Source: Lactococcus lactis (GTDB lineage Bacteria > Bacillota > Bacilli > Lactobacillales > Streptococcaceae). From it: a stretch of DNA of 58,341 nucleotides. The notes beneath the pieces were generated by a model. The model did not search any database. It was given only the letters and a program-made list of their open reading frames with translations, and was not told where the DNA came from. Both the position numbers and the translations under genes were made by a program. This document shows positions 19,131 through 27,262 of the stretch, in pieces (position 1 is the stretch's first letter; each line of letters begins with the position of its first letter). The stretch spans positions 1 through 58,341 of the forward strand of contig NZ_CP118970.1 of the NCBI RefSeq assembly GCF_029023865.1, written 5' to 3'.

Positions 19131-19215
19131 CTTATCTGTCTTTTGCCTTATTTTGATGGATTTGATAGAATATAATTATCAAGAAGTGTTTCAAATAAGA
19201 AAGGACTAGGAAGTT

Positions 19216-19497
19216 ATGGCAAAGAAAAAAAGCTTGGAAGATTTACAAAAAGAATTAGCAAAGAAACAAGAAGACATTAAAATTATCAATAGAAAAATTG
19301 GACAACAAAAAAGATACATTAATACTCGTATTGGAGAAGAACTCTTAAAAGGTTTAGAAATTTCTATTTCTGATTTTGATTCAGAAGATAAGATTAAAAA
19401 ATTTGTTTCTTTAGTCATTTCAAATTCAAAAAATGCAGTTCATCAACAATTCAAAAATACGACTTTAGAAAATGAAAATAAACCTTTGAATGAGTAA
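19216..19497 (+). CDS. Relaxosome accessory protein (MobC/TraD-like)
   Basis: A 93-residue charged protein with an N-terminal coiled coil (KKKSLEDLQKELAKKQEDIK) and a basic centre. Small coiled-coil proteins divergent from MOBQ relaxases usually help the relaxase open oriT. RBS AGGA at 19202-19205 precedes the ATG. It lies 5 bases before the next gene. The role is inferred from position and composition. Confidence 0.65.
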   Translation: MAKKKSLEDLQKELAKKQEDIKIINRKIGQQKRYINTRIGEELLKGLEISISDFDSEDKIKKFVSLVISNSKNAVHQQFKNTTLENENKPLNE

Positions 19498-19502
19498 TAG
19501 TT

Positions 19503-19880
19503 ATGACTATTAAAAATAAAAAAGATTTATCTTCCTCGATTGAACAGTTAGAAAAGGCAATCAATAAGCAAGAAACAATTTTAAAAAAATTTGATAATGA
19601 ACAACTTGATTTTGAACAAATTAAGAAATTAGAAAATTTGTTGATTCAAGAAAGAGAAAAAGCAAAACAAGTTCAAATAAAAATTAATCGTTCTGTTTTA
19701 CAGAATAATTCTGAAAACTATAAAGAACGAAAAAAACGGACACGGCAATTAATTCAAAAAGGCGCTTTACTTGAAAAATATCTTGAAGCAAAACATTTAA
19801 CTGTTGATGAAACAGAACAACTTTTACAAGTTTTTGCAAATATGATAAATGAACAAAAACCTGATAAGTATAAAAAATAA
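19503..19880 (+). CDS. Mobilisation-associated coiled-coil protein (DUF3847-like)
   Basis: This 125-residue protein is mostly coiled coil (SSIEQLEKAINKQETILKKF) with a C-terminal RTRQLIQKGALLEKYLEA segment resembling the DUF3847 pattern seen near MobA/MobL relaxases. It is in an operon with the preceding accessory gene. Its start lies only 5 bases after that gene, so translation is probably coupled. Confidence 0.6.
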   Translation: MTIKNKKDLSSSIEQLEKAINKQETILKKFDNEQLDFEQIKKLENLLIQEREKAKQVQIKINRSVLQNNSENYKERKKRTRQLIQKGALLEKYLEAKHLTVDETEQLLQVFANMINEQKPDKYKK

Positions 19881-19912
19881 AAAAAGTTTAGAGTAATCTC
19901 TAAACTTTTTTT
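19881..19912. terminator. Terminator shared by convergent mob and rep transcripts
   Basis: AAAAAGTTTAGAG pairs with CTCTAAACTTTTT around TAAT, with T on both strands. It overlaps the last codons of the zinc-ribbon gene on the minus strand. Confidence 0.75.
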
Positions 19913-20061
19913 ATTTTATTATCCATAATTTTTTTGCCACACCTTGGGCAATAGACACCACCATATTGTTTTGCTTTTTTTACTTTTAAACGAGAAATTT
20001 CTAAAATATAATCACAATCTTTACACAAAAATTTTTGTTTGATACTAATTATTTTGTTCAT
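19900..20061 (-). CDS. Small zinc-ribbon protein coupled to repB
   Basis: A 53-residue protein has two CxxC knuckles (FLCKDCDY at residues 12-19 and VYCPRCGKK at 36-44) separated by a basic stretch, a typical zinc ribbon. Its ATG directly follows the repB stop codon (TAAATG), so it is probably translationally coupled and part of the replication operon. A role in binding the origin or in copy control is possible but unproven. Confidence 0.7.
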   Translation of the reverse strand: MNKIISIKQKFLCKDCDYILEISRLKVKKAKQYGGVYCPRCGKKIMDNKIKKV

Positions 20062-21213
20062 TTAAAGTTCCTGCCTTTTAACCGTTGGTAGGTATTGTTC
20101 AATTGCCTTTTTAAGATACTTTGCAATGTTCCCTTTTGAATAAGGTTCTTGCTTCTCACGAACGTATGAGAGGTGCTTTTTGACCCCCTCAAGTCCTCGT
20201 AATGTTTTGAGTTCGTCATACTTTGGATAAACATTTTTTTGCAAGCCAGCCATAAGTGTTGTATCTGTCATTTCATAAGGCGATAAAAGGAAATTCTCCA
20301 ATAATAACCTTGTATATTTACTTTCCATTGCTTGCTTAACTAAAATAGCTTCACTTTGTTCTTTTTCAATTTTCACTTCCTTGTACGTTTTATCCTCTAG
20401 CTTGTAACTGTTATCGTCTGCTCGGCGTTTCTTCGTAATATGAAAGACGATAGAATCAATCGAACGCCCTTTCTTAATCTTGTCATAAGTCACGTTAAAA
20501 GAGGTATGTTCTGTAATTTCTTCAATAGAATTTTTTAAAATTCTTTTTTCAAAATTTCTAAAATCTTTATACTCATTAACTGTATCTGTCATAATTCGTA
20601 ACTCTTCCATTGAAATGGTGGGGTTGCGGTAGGCTTCCACTTGCTCCACTCTCCGCCCGCCCTTGTTGCTGTAATGCTCGTATTGATTGTAATTCATGGA
20701 TAACCACCGATACAAGATAATGCTGTACTTGCTATTGAGTTCGGCTATATCTGATAAAGCGTGTTGGGTAAAATTCTTTTTGAGATTGATTAAGTAAGGC
20801 ATAATTTCACGATGAAATTCAATTTTTACTTCGTCGTTATAATCCGTCCATTCTACGTAAGGGATAGGCACAATGCTTTTGAATTTAAAACCCTTTCCTT
20901 GTTCTTCTTTGATTTGAAAAAAAGCTTGTTTTTGCATTTTCTCAACCGCTTGTTTAAAGCGACTATGCTTATCATTGTCGGAAACTTTAAAGAAAGCGAA
21001 AAGGTCAGTCTTTGAGAGATAAACGGTATTGTCTTTCGGTGGGTTCTCCGTATCAATACACGACACCGCTAATTCAAACATTTTCAAGGGTGTTTTATCC
21101 ATTTTAGCAATAGACGTTATCAAGCTGTTATGCTCTACCACTTTGCGTTTTTCAAGGTCATTCAAGGTCAGTACCTGCTTTTGATTATTTTGTTTTTCTG
21201 TTATAATGGGCAT
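20062..21213 (-). CDS. repB: Theta-replication initiator RepB, replicon 1
   Basis: This 383-residue initiator belongs to the Rep_3 superfamily of lactococcal theta plasmids (pCI305/pWV02 type). Recognisable blocks are NSLITSIAKMDKTPLKMFEL near the N-terminus, LNSKYSIILYRWLSMNYNQY in the winged-helix region, and the DNA-contact segment KKGRSIDSIVFHI. It binds the 22-bp iterons at 21318-21397 directly upstream of its own gene. The C-terminus (QEPYSKGNIAKYLKKAIEQY) is the plasmid-specific part. Confidence 0.93.
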   Translation of the reverse strand: MPIITEKQNNQKQVLTLNDLEKRKVVEHNSLITSIAKMDKTPLKMFELAVSCIDTENPPKDNTVYLSKTDLFAFFKVSDNDKHSRFKQAVEKMQKQAFFQIKEEQGKGFKFKSIVPIPYVEWTDYNDEVKIEFHREIMPYLINLKKNFTQHALSDIAELNSKYSIILYRWLSMNYNQYEHYSNKGGRRVEQVEAYRNPTISMEELRIMTDTVNEYKDFRNFEKRILKNSIEEITEHTSFNVTYDKIKKGRSIDSIVFHITKKRRADDNSYKLEDKTYKEVKIEKEQSEAILVKQAMESKYTRLLLENFLLSPYEMTDTTLMAGLQKNVYPKYDELKTLRGLEGVKKHLSYVREKQEPYSKGNIAKYLKKAIEQYLPTVKRQEL

Positions 21214-21317
21214 ATAAATACGCTCCTTTGCGTGTTTTAGTCTGGCATAGAGAAACCATTTTTGCGAGTGAATTTCTCTATGCTTTTATTATATCACTAC
21301 ACGTGTACTTTAACAAT

Positions 21318-21397
21318 TTTTTTGTACACATGTAAACAGTTTTTTGTACACATGTAAACAGTTTTTTGTACACATGTAAACAGTTTTTTGTACACAT
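21318..21397. repeat. Iterons of replicon 1 (22 bp, 3.6 copies)
   Basis: Three full copies and one partial copy of a 22-base unit (TTTTTTGTACACATGTAAAC plus AG) stand upstream of repB. This is the usual origin architecture of lactococcal theta plasmids, with the AT-rich opening region alongside. The unit sequence differs from the iterons of replicon 2. Confidence 0.95.
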
Positions 21398-21793
21398 TAA
21401 ATTCTGTAAAACCTTGCAAACACTTGCTTTTTTAGCACGCAAAAGAATAAAAGATTAAAATATATATGATAAATATAAATAGGCTTCGCCTTTTTTATTT
21501 TTTTCAAAAATTAAAATCAAGGTCAAAAGAAAAAGTCAAAACCATTGAATTGAGGTTCTAAATTTAAACTCCCTACGTTGCTCTTGTCGCTCCGCTTGTA
21601 CACTCTAATTTTATATTAGATTCATTCTGCCACTAAAAAGAACTCCCTAACGGTCGTGACTACTTTGTTTAGATGAAAAGCTTTAAATAGTCCTAGAAAC
21701 TCATATTTTGCATTCTAAGACATTTTAAACGTGAGTTGGTAATAAATATCATAGTTAAAAGAAAAAGCCCTTCTGAGGGCTAATATCAGCTTA
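21398..21793. other. Origin-flanking non-coding region
   Basis: This stretch starts with the TGCAAACACTTGC...GCAAAAGAA block that also follows the iterons of replicon 2 (38977-39015), so it is probably part of the origin. Beyond about 21480 there is only AT-rich sequence without a credible gene. Confidence 0.5.
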
Positions 21794-22391
21794 TTATTTT
21801 CTGTCTTCTCTTATCACGTTATATTTTTGACGATAACGTCGAAAAGTCGTTCGATTAATTCCAGTTTTACGCTCGATTTCTTTTTCTGTTAATCCTTGTT
21901 GGTATAAATCAAAGGCATGTTGCAAGCCCTCATCTTCAAAAGAATATTTCTTTTTTCGTCCTTTAAATCGTCCGCGTTGTTTGGCAATGGCAATACCTTG
22001 GGCTTGCCGTTCTCTAATCCGTTTTCGTTCACTTTCTGCTTGGTATTTGTACAATTCAATCATTAAGTTATTGATTAAACGCCTTAAATTATCGTCTTCA
22101 ATCCCTGTCATGGATGGCAAGTTTAAGACTTCCAGCGTTGCGCCTTTTTGTTGAATTTGGTTCATCAGTTCGGTCAATTCTTTGTTATTTCGTCCTAAGC
22201 GGTCTAATTCTGTCACCACGACAATATCACCCTCACGTAAATAAGTCAGCATGGCTTGTAATTGAGGACGTTCAGTAGGATTGTCCGCTTGCCTTATCTG
22301 AAAACACCTTAGAAACGTCCTGTAAGGCTTCTAACTGGCGGTCTAGGTTCTGTTCTTTGCTTGAAACACGAGCATAACCTATTTTTGCCAT
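21794..22391 (-). pseudogene. Serine resolvase with frameshift
   Basis: The first 50 codons ([20 protein letters not shown], then SKVFSDKASGQS) and the remainder (TERPQLQAMLTYLREGDIVV, then LDRLGRNNKE and the HTH EKEIERKTGINRTTFRRYRQ) are in different frames. An extra base at about 22277 in the plus strand explains the shift. The catalytic serine and the rest of the domain are therefore separated, and the resolvase is probably inactive unless translation restarts at the internal ATG at 22252. Confidence 0.85.
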
Positions 22392-22394
22392 TTT

Positions 22395-22850
22395 CTACTC
22401 CTCCTCTTTATCATTATTGGCTTCTGCCAAATCGTCCAACGTTTTAAGTAAATCAGATAGTTTATCGTGTTTCACTTTATAAATCACTTGCTGTTTTTTA
22501 TCCTTACCAATGGTGATGTAATCGCCATAAATCATGTATCTTCTGACAAATTTTGTTCCACGGTTCAAATCCAGTGTATACGTATCAGCACCGACTAAAC
22601 CGCCAGTATCTTTGACCTCATTTTTTTTGGATAAATCCAACTCATCAAGATAATCGACAATTGATGAAACCATTTCTTTTTTCTTGATATTCATATCCGT
22701 TTCTTGAAATTGATAGTTACTCCCATTGGTAATGGTAAAATGAATACGGTCAATATTCTCTTTCGATAATTTTTGGGAGTTCGTACCACATGCTACAAGT
22801 CCAAAAATAGCTAGAAGAACAATACTACTAAATGCGATTATTTTTTTCAT
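22395..22850 (-). CDS. Small lipoprotein of unknown function
   Basis: The 151-residue precursor has a signal peptide with the lipobox LVAC (cysteine at residue 21), so it should be anchored to the outer face of the membrane. The mature part is soluble, with a repeated lysine-rich pattern and the conserved-looking stretch GADTYTLDLNRG. No catalytic motif is seen. It sits between the broken resolvase and the BRCT gene on the same strand, 30 bases after the latter, and could be cotranscribed with it. Confidence 0.65.
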   Translation of the reverse strand: MKKIIAFSSIVLLAIFGLVACGTNSQKLSKENIDRIHFTITNGSNYQFQETDMNIKKKEMVSSIVDYLDELDLSKKNEVKDTGGLVGADTYTLDLNRGTKFVRRYMIYGDYITIGKDKKQQVIYKVKHDKLSDLLKTLDDLAEANNDKEEE

Positions 22851-22880
22851 TTATAGTTTCTCTCTTTCTTTTATGATTGT

Positions 22881-23177
22881 TTACAATCCTTTTGATAGTA
22901 ATTGGAAAAATTGTGCTAAAAAGTCCACAAACTCTTTTTCACTCATGATAATCAAAGGCTGTCCTAATTCAATCGCTTGTTCTGCTTCTGTCAGTTTTCG
23001 AGAAGGGGAATAGCCCTTGATTAAATCAATGGGGAAATAGCCTGTCACCAGCCGTGTGGTTTTTTTCGTGACACTACTTTGATTATGACCTTCTAGCCCT
23101 GAAATAATAGCTTGCGCCTGTTTTCTCGTCATTGTGGTGAGTGTTCCAGTGAACACGAAATATTCATTTTCTAACAA
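22881..23177 (-). CDS. BRCT-domain protein, copy 1
   Basis: A stand-alone BRCT domain of 98 residues starts LLENEYFVFTGTLTTMTRKQ. BRCT domains occur at the end of NAD-dependent DNA ligase and of DNA polymerase III epsilon-like proteins and bind DNA ends or partner proteins. The TTG start at 23177 gives the same N-terminus as the paralogue at 48236, with AAAAGGTGG upstream; an ATG at 23198 is the alternative. A promoter TTGAAC-16-TATAAT is visible on the minus strand at about 23249-23222. The IS4-family element begins just beyond this promoter. Confidence 0.75.
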   Translation of the reverse strand: MLENEYFVFTGTLTTMTRKQAQAIISGLEGHNQSSVTKKTTRLVTGYFPIDLIKGYSPSRKLTEAEQAIELGQPLIIMSEKEFVDFLAQFFQLLSKGL

Positions 23178-23221
23178 TTTTCCACCTTTTTTGAACAAGT
23201 CTAATGAACACCTGCAATAGC

Positions 23222-23249
23222 TATTATACCACTAACTAAAAATAGTTCA
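23222..23249 (-). promoter_or_regulatory. Promoter of BRCT gene copy 1
   Basis: On the minus strand TTGAAC and TATAAT are separated by 16 bases. A GAGTATAC motif follows upstream; similar sequence (GAGTATAC) stands upstream of the paralogue at 48131. Confidence 0.55.
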
Positions 23250-23261
23250 ATAGAGTATACC

Positions 23262-24867
23262 CCAATGTCATTAAGTTAAGGAAAACAGTATCATTTTATT
23301 CTTAAATATTTTGTTTTTCTATCTCATTGACGTTCTAATTTCATAAATGAATCACGCAAAAAAACGTCCTACTTGTATAGTCCGATTGATAATCTTAGGC
23401 AATACGATATAAAAAACCAGGAAATTTCTTTTTTATTAATCTTCTTTGATCACTCCGATTCGGCCTTATGGGAAGAAGATATCGGCTTATCAATTGCTCT
23501 ACATTGACGTTTTGATCAAGGAAAAACCGCCTACAAATCCCAAAGGCCTGTGTAAAATTAATCTGGTAGGAGTGTTTTAAACGATTAGATAAGACCACAG
23601 CCAAAGTAATTGTCATTGAAAAATTATACATAATGAGACGGGCAAAGATTTCTTGGATAATAAAGTCAAGTTTCTTTGAATGGAAGTGGCTTAAACCTAG
23701 AGCATATTTCAATTCTCTAAAGGAAGTTTCAATTCCCCAACGCAAGTGATAAAGGACTTTTAGGTCTTCGCTTGTAAATAGGAACGGATCCAGATTTGTC
23801 ACTAAGGATTCATAGGTGTCCTCATTCAACTTAATTCTAACGACTCTGAGACTGATCGGATAAGTTTCTTTGGAGCGGATAGGAAGATAATCAAAATTCG
23901 CTCTTTTATGCAAGAAATGATAATGTTTATCTTTTTTTACCTTATTTGTCTGTCTTCTTGTTAATTGAAGGGTTATTTTTTTATCAAATGTTCCATCTGA
24001 TGGCAAATCAAGGCCATTAAGCAACCCATTACTCTTTGTATCTTTTGCTCGAATCAAAAATTTTTGTCCGCTTTTTTTAATGTGTTCATAAACATTAAAA
24101 GATTCATACCCACGATCCGCAATAATAATTGTTGGACTTGTGAAATCAAAATCATCAACTATCTGACACAAACTTTTACGTTCATTTAACTGCTTAATTT
24201 TTTGAAAGTCCACTGCCACGTAGTGTTTATTTAAAGGATCATATAAAGCATTAAGGTGAAGTGATCCAACATGCTTCCCAAATTTCCCAACTCTATAATG
24301 GGTATCTGATTCTTTTTCATTGTAAGGGATATTAAGATCAGAACCATCATGGGCAAATATTCGATAGCCTTTGTATAATTTATTGGGTTGTGCTGAAGGA
24401 ATAGTTCGGTAAAAGAGTTGCTCAAATGCTTTTAACTTTATTTTACTACGAGCTTGTACCAAAGCAGACGCGGTAGGGGTTTTTAGGGTGAAATTAAAAT
24501 GTGAGAGTAATTCACTAGATAGACTTTGCCCTCCAAAAGAGAGGATGATTTTAATCGTTGTCTCAAAAGATAACTTTCTATTTCTAGAAAAATCAAAAGG
24601 AGATTGAGCATAAATTTCAGGATGATTGGTAATCTCGTGGATTTGATCTTCTAAGTTTTTCTTTATTTGATGAGACACTTGAAGTGTTGATGGAACTTTG
24701 GTAGTATTAAGCAATAGGACATCCCTCCAGAATACGTAACGCTTTGACGTTTTATTATTGATAAAATAATTGTATCAAGAGGGTGTTCTTCTTGCTTAGA
24801 ATAAAATAAAACAGGAGGTGATTAGATCCTTCCTGTTTTTCTGTTTTCCTTAACTTAATGACATTGG
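23262..24867 (-). mobile_element. IS4-family insertion sequence (1606 bp) with 8-bp target duplication
   Basis: The ends are long inverted repeats beginning CCAATGTCATTAAGTTAAGG (23262) and its complement ending at 24867. The 8-base sequence AGTATACC stands on both sides (23254-23261 and 24868-24875), so this insertion is recent and intact. One transposase gene fills the element. I cannot name the exact IS with confidence. Confidence 0.9.
23395..24714 (-). CDS. IS4-family transposase
   Basis: This 439-residue DDE transposase has the first aspartate in FAHDGSDLNIP, the second in IIIADRGYESF, and the IS4 signature Y(2)R(3)E(6)K in LRWGIETSFRELKYALG. The reading frame is uninterrupted and the flanking target duplication is perfect, so the element may be active. 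Confidence 0.92.
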   Translation of the reverse strand: MLNTTKVPSTLQVSHQIKKNLEDQIHEITNHPEIYAQSPFDFSRNRKLSFETTIKIILSFGGQSLSSELLSHFNFTLKTPTASALVQARSKIKLKAFEQLFYRTIPSAQPNKLYKGYRIFAHDGSDLNIPYNEKESDTHYRVGKFGKHVGSLHLNALYDPLNKHYVAVDFQKIKQLNERKSLCQIVDDFDFTSPTIIIADRGYESFNVYEHIKKSGQKFLIRAKDTKSNGLLNGLDLPSDGTFDKKITLQLTRRQTNKVKKDKHYHFLHKRANFDYLPIRSKETYPISLRVVRIKLNEDTYESLVTNLDPFLFTSEDLKVLYHLRWGIETSFRELKYALGLSHFHSKKLDFIIQEIFARLIMYNFSMTITLAVVLSNRLKHSYQINFTQAFGICRRFFLDQNVNVEQLISRYLLPIRPNRSDQRRLIKKKFPGFLYRIA

Positions 24868-24906
24868 AGTATACCCTGGTGTCCTGTTTTTAAATTGATA
24901 TATATA

Positions 24907-24946
24907 AAAAGTACCTGAGTAATTAAAAGTTACAGGTACTTCTTTT
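24907..24946. terminator. Terminator hairpin
   Basis: AAGTACCTG pairs with CAGGTACTT with a 14-base loop; A-rich on the left and T-rich on the right. On the minus strand it follows the immunity gene at 24983-25318. Confidence 0.6.
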
Positions 24947-24982
24947 ACTTTCTGATATTAATTGTTAAATAGTATTCTCAAT

Positions 24983-25318
24983 TCAATTATTACCTCCAAC
25001 CGACCAAATTGGAATCATAGCAGCGGATAAGGTGGCTGCTCCACTAATATTCTCCATAAGACTTGTGGTATTGTACAAATTAACATAAAAGTTTGAAACA
25101 GGTTTTGTTAGTGTTCTATTAATAGCATTTCCTCTAAAAGCAAGTATGAGTTGGTTCATTACTCTGGGCAAAAATCCCGTTTTTTCTAAATCTGTTTTAG
25201 CTGATATCAAAACGCCTCTTTCCTCTTCAGTAATATCAGGATTTAATATTAAATCATAAATACTATCCAAGAAGAGTTTTTCCCCTTCTGTCAATTCAAC
25301 CTTTTTTTCACTAAACAT
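24983..25318 (-). CDS. Bacteriocin immunity protein, lactococcin A/enterocin A type
   Basis: The 111-residue helical protein resembles LciA, the lactococcin A immunity protein: ITEEERGVLISAKTDLEKTG, then FLPRVMNQL and NAINRTLTKPVSNFYVNLY match the LciA pattern (EERNAL...AEKAL, YLPKI, AINRTLNHDLSELYKF). Such proteins bind the mannose PTS together with the bacteriocin and block pore formation. No bacteriocin precursor with a double-glycine leader is present nearby, so this is an orphan. RBS GGAG precedes the ATG on the minus strand. Confidence 0.75.
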   Translation of the reverse strand: MFSEKKVELTEGEKLFLDSIYDLILNPDITEEERGVLISAKTDLEKTGFLPRVMNQLILAFRGNAINRTLTKPVSNFYVNLYNTTSLMENISGAATLSAAMIPIWSVGGNN

Positions 25319-25401
25319 TTTAATCTCCTTTATTAACTATCATCAATAGTTTAGTTTTCATTCCCTATGAATGTATTTCATTATATACCTATTTCTATAT
25401 A

Positions 25402-25443
25402 TATACCCTAGCAAACAAAAATCAATAGCTGACAAATTAGATA
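25402..25443 (+). repeat. 42-bp inverted repeat, left arm (integrase 3' end copy)
   Basis: These 42 bases are the exact reverse complement of 26833-26874, the end of the truncated integrase gene (codons for YPSKQKSIADKLD). Weaker similarity continues to the left (ATACCTATT). The two arms face each other around the DUF2971 and HEPN-like genes. Confidence 0.85.
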
Positions 25444-25450
25444 ACCTAAT

Positions 25451-26233
25451 TTAAGGCTTTATATTAACAGAACTATCAAATAAAGGAATATCTAATTTAT
25501 TATCCTCTAAAAATTTGGTTACTTTCAACTTATCTTCAGCTGAACATCTTTTGCCAAAAGTAATTGTCATATTATTGAATATAGTTGGATTTAGATCTAA
25601 ATCCAAGTATTCTGTGGGTTGAACAGAAGTAAAACTATTTACTATTTCAGACATATCTCCTACATTTGCATTCATTGATTTTAAAATTAAATCTATTGAT
25701 AGAGGAAAAATCTGGAAAGAAAATCTTTGTTCATTTTGGAAACTCCACTCAGTTGTCTTATATATTCCATTTGAAACTAAATTAATAGATGTATGAGTTT
25801 CATTTGAGGAAATTACCTGTGGAGTAGTCAAGGAAATATCATCAGTATACTGTATTTGTTCCAAAGATGGCACATATTTATTATTAGTAACTAATAAGCC
25901 TGATTTCAAAGGATGTAATATCTTTACTATATCAATTGGTTCAGAAGATTTAGAAAAAGAAAATTTTTCCGTCAAAAAAACCTCAGTTTCTTTTTCAAAA
26001 CTGATACCTATGCATACTCCAGTCATATTATTAGAATACATCGTCCATTGTGGAATGCTATTAGGTGTATCAGTCCAACAAGAAACATACTTAAATCCAC
26101 CTAAGTTGCCGAAGTCTGAAGTTGTAGGTTCTAATGGGTCATCAACATAAAGCAAACTTTTAAACCTTAAAGTCTTATTCTGTAAGATAAGTAGCAACGT
26201 GTCAACCGATGTATAATGATAGAGAGTCTTCAT
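25451..26233 (-). CDS. DUF2971 family protein
   Basis: The 260-residue protein begins MKTLYHYTSVDTLLLILQNK and continues LRFKSLLYVDDPLEP, the diagnostic pattern of DUF2971 (YHYTS...L..IL....LR......DP.E). The family is of unknown biochemical function; members are found in variable genomic islands and some resemble ADP-ribosyltransferase folds in their N-terminal YHYTS pattern. It is divergent from the HEPN-like gene and enclosed with it between inverted copies of an integrase end. Confidence 0.75.
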   Translation of the reverse strand: MKTLYHYTSVDTLLLILQNKTLRFKSLLYVDDPLEPTTSDFGNLGGFKYVSCWTDTPNSIPQWTMYSNNMTGVCIGISFEKETEVFLTEKFSFSKSSEPIDIVKILHPLKSGLLVTNNKYVPSLEQIQYTDDISLTTPQVISSNETHTSINLVSNGIYKTTEWSFQNEQRFSFQIFPLSIDLILKSMNANVGDMSEIVNSFTSVQPTEYLDLDLNPTIFNNMTITFGKRCSAEDKLKVTKFLEDNKLDIPLFDSSVNIKP

Positions 26234-26302
26234 AAAATTATCCTTCTTTAGATTATATAGTAATTATTAGTAACTTTTATTATATAATATACATAAAAAA
26301 CA

Positions 26303-26334
26303 AAAAAGACAAGGTCAAGAAACCTTGTCTTTTT
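26303..26334. terminator. Hairpin between divergent genes
   Basis: AAAAAGACAAGGT pairs with ACCTTGTCTTTTT around a 6-base loop and is symmetric for both strands. Placed between divergent start regions it is more likely an insulator or a relic than a gene terminator. Confidence 0.6.
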
Positions 26335-26402
26335 GTATATTTGATAATATAATTTATTCAGTTACCAAAATGGTACCATAAATTATTTTGAGGTGTGATA
26401 TT

Positions 26403-26825
26403 ATGTATGAAAGTTATACACGACAGGTTTTGCCATCAAAGGAGTACCGTGAATTATTAGGTACTTGTTTATGTGTTTTCAATGCAAATAATAGTTTTAT
26501 TATTGAAAATGTTTTAGCTAATTCGAATGATCTGAGTTGGTACAATTTAATGGACTTAGAATCTGGAAAGCTACAAAAACAATTTAAGAAAATGGAAGAA
26601 AGTTTTCCTGAAGATATTGTCAACATTTTTTTTGACCTTGTAAAGAGAAGAAATAGAATAATTCACAGCTTTCAAATTACTCAAGATGATTCACAGATCT
26701 TAGCAACTAAGACTAAAGTAAAAGATGATAATTTACAATTTGTTATCTCTAAAGAATATCTTTTAGAATTTATTGCGATTAATGAAAAACTTTCACTTTT
26801 ACTTTATGATTTTAGAGGCTTTTAA
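26403..26825 (+). CDS. HEPN-like small protein of unknown function
   Basis: This 140-residue helical protein carries RRNRIIHSF near residues 82-90. Arg83-Asn84 and His88 fit the RX4H motif of HEPN ribonuclease domains, which commonly serve as toxins or antiviral effectors. Without a structure this is a motif match only. I chose the ATG at 26403; a TTG at 26388 is also in frame. A TATAAT at about 26346-26351 could be its promoter. The 3' end overlaps the convergent integrase fragment by 4 bases. Confidence 0.55.
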   Translation: MYESYTRQVLPSKEYRELLGTCLCVFNANNSFIIENVLANSNDLSWYNLMDLESGKLQKQFKKMEESFPEDIVNIFFDLVKRRNRIIHSFQITQDDSQILATKTKVKDDNLQFVISKEYLLEFIAINEKLSLLLYDFRGF

Positions 26826-27262
26826 TATAAATTATCTAATTTGTCAGCTATTGATTTTTGTTTGCTAGGGTATAGATGTGAATAGGTATCTATCGTAGTT
26901 GTGATAGAAGCATGTCCTAAACGTTCTTTTACTACTAGGTAATCTTCTCCTTGGTTAATCAATAATGAAGCGTGTGAGTGTCTAAAATCATGAATTCTTA
27001 TCCTTTTCAAGCTAGGGTCTCTTTGAAGTATTTGTTTAAACTTTTTATCAATCATATTTTTAGTTACTGTTACTGGTGTTGATTGAATAACTTGCAAGTT
27101 TTGTGTCGAAGTGGTAAATTGACTTAGTATTTCACCCTGCTTATTTTTCCACTCTTTCAAAGTATTCAAGAGTTTTTGATTTAAAGTTATATACCTTGTT
27201 ACATCTCTTGTTTTTGTACTATTTACGTGGTTGGTTTTATTTACATAGTAAACAGATTTAGT
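26822..27262 (-). pseudogene. Tyrosine integrase, C-terminal fragment
   Basis: About 145 residues of a phage/ICE-type tyrosine recombinase remain: IRIHDFRHSHASLLINQG with the HxxR box, LGHASITTTIDTYSHLYP with the histidine and catalytic tyrosine. The N-terminal part and the first catalytic arginine are removed by the ISS1-like element at 27263. The last 42 bases exist as an inverted copy at 25402-25443. Confidence 0.85.
26833..26874 (-). repeat. 42-bp inverted repeat, right arm
   Basis: Reverse complement of 25402-25443. It is coding sequence for the integrase C-terminus, so the left arm is the duplicated copy. Confidence 0.85.

Noticed and set aside
21318-21397. Possible CRISPR-like repeats
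   Set aside because: The 22-base repeats are directly tandem without spacers and sit upstream of repB, so they are iterons. The same holds for 38884-38966.
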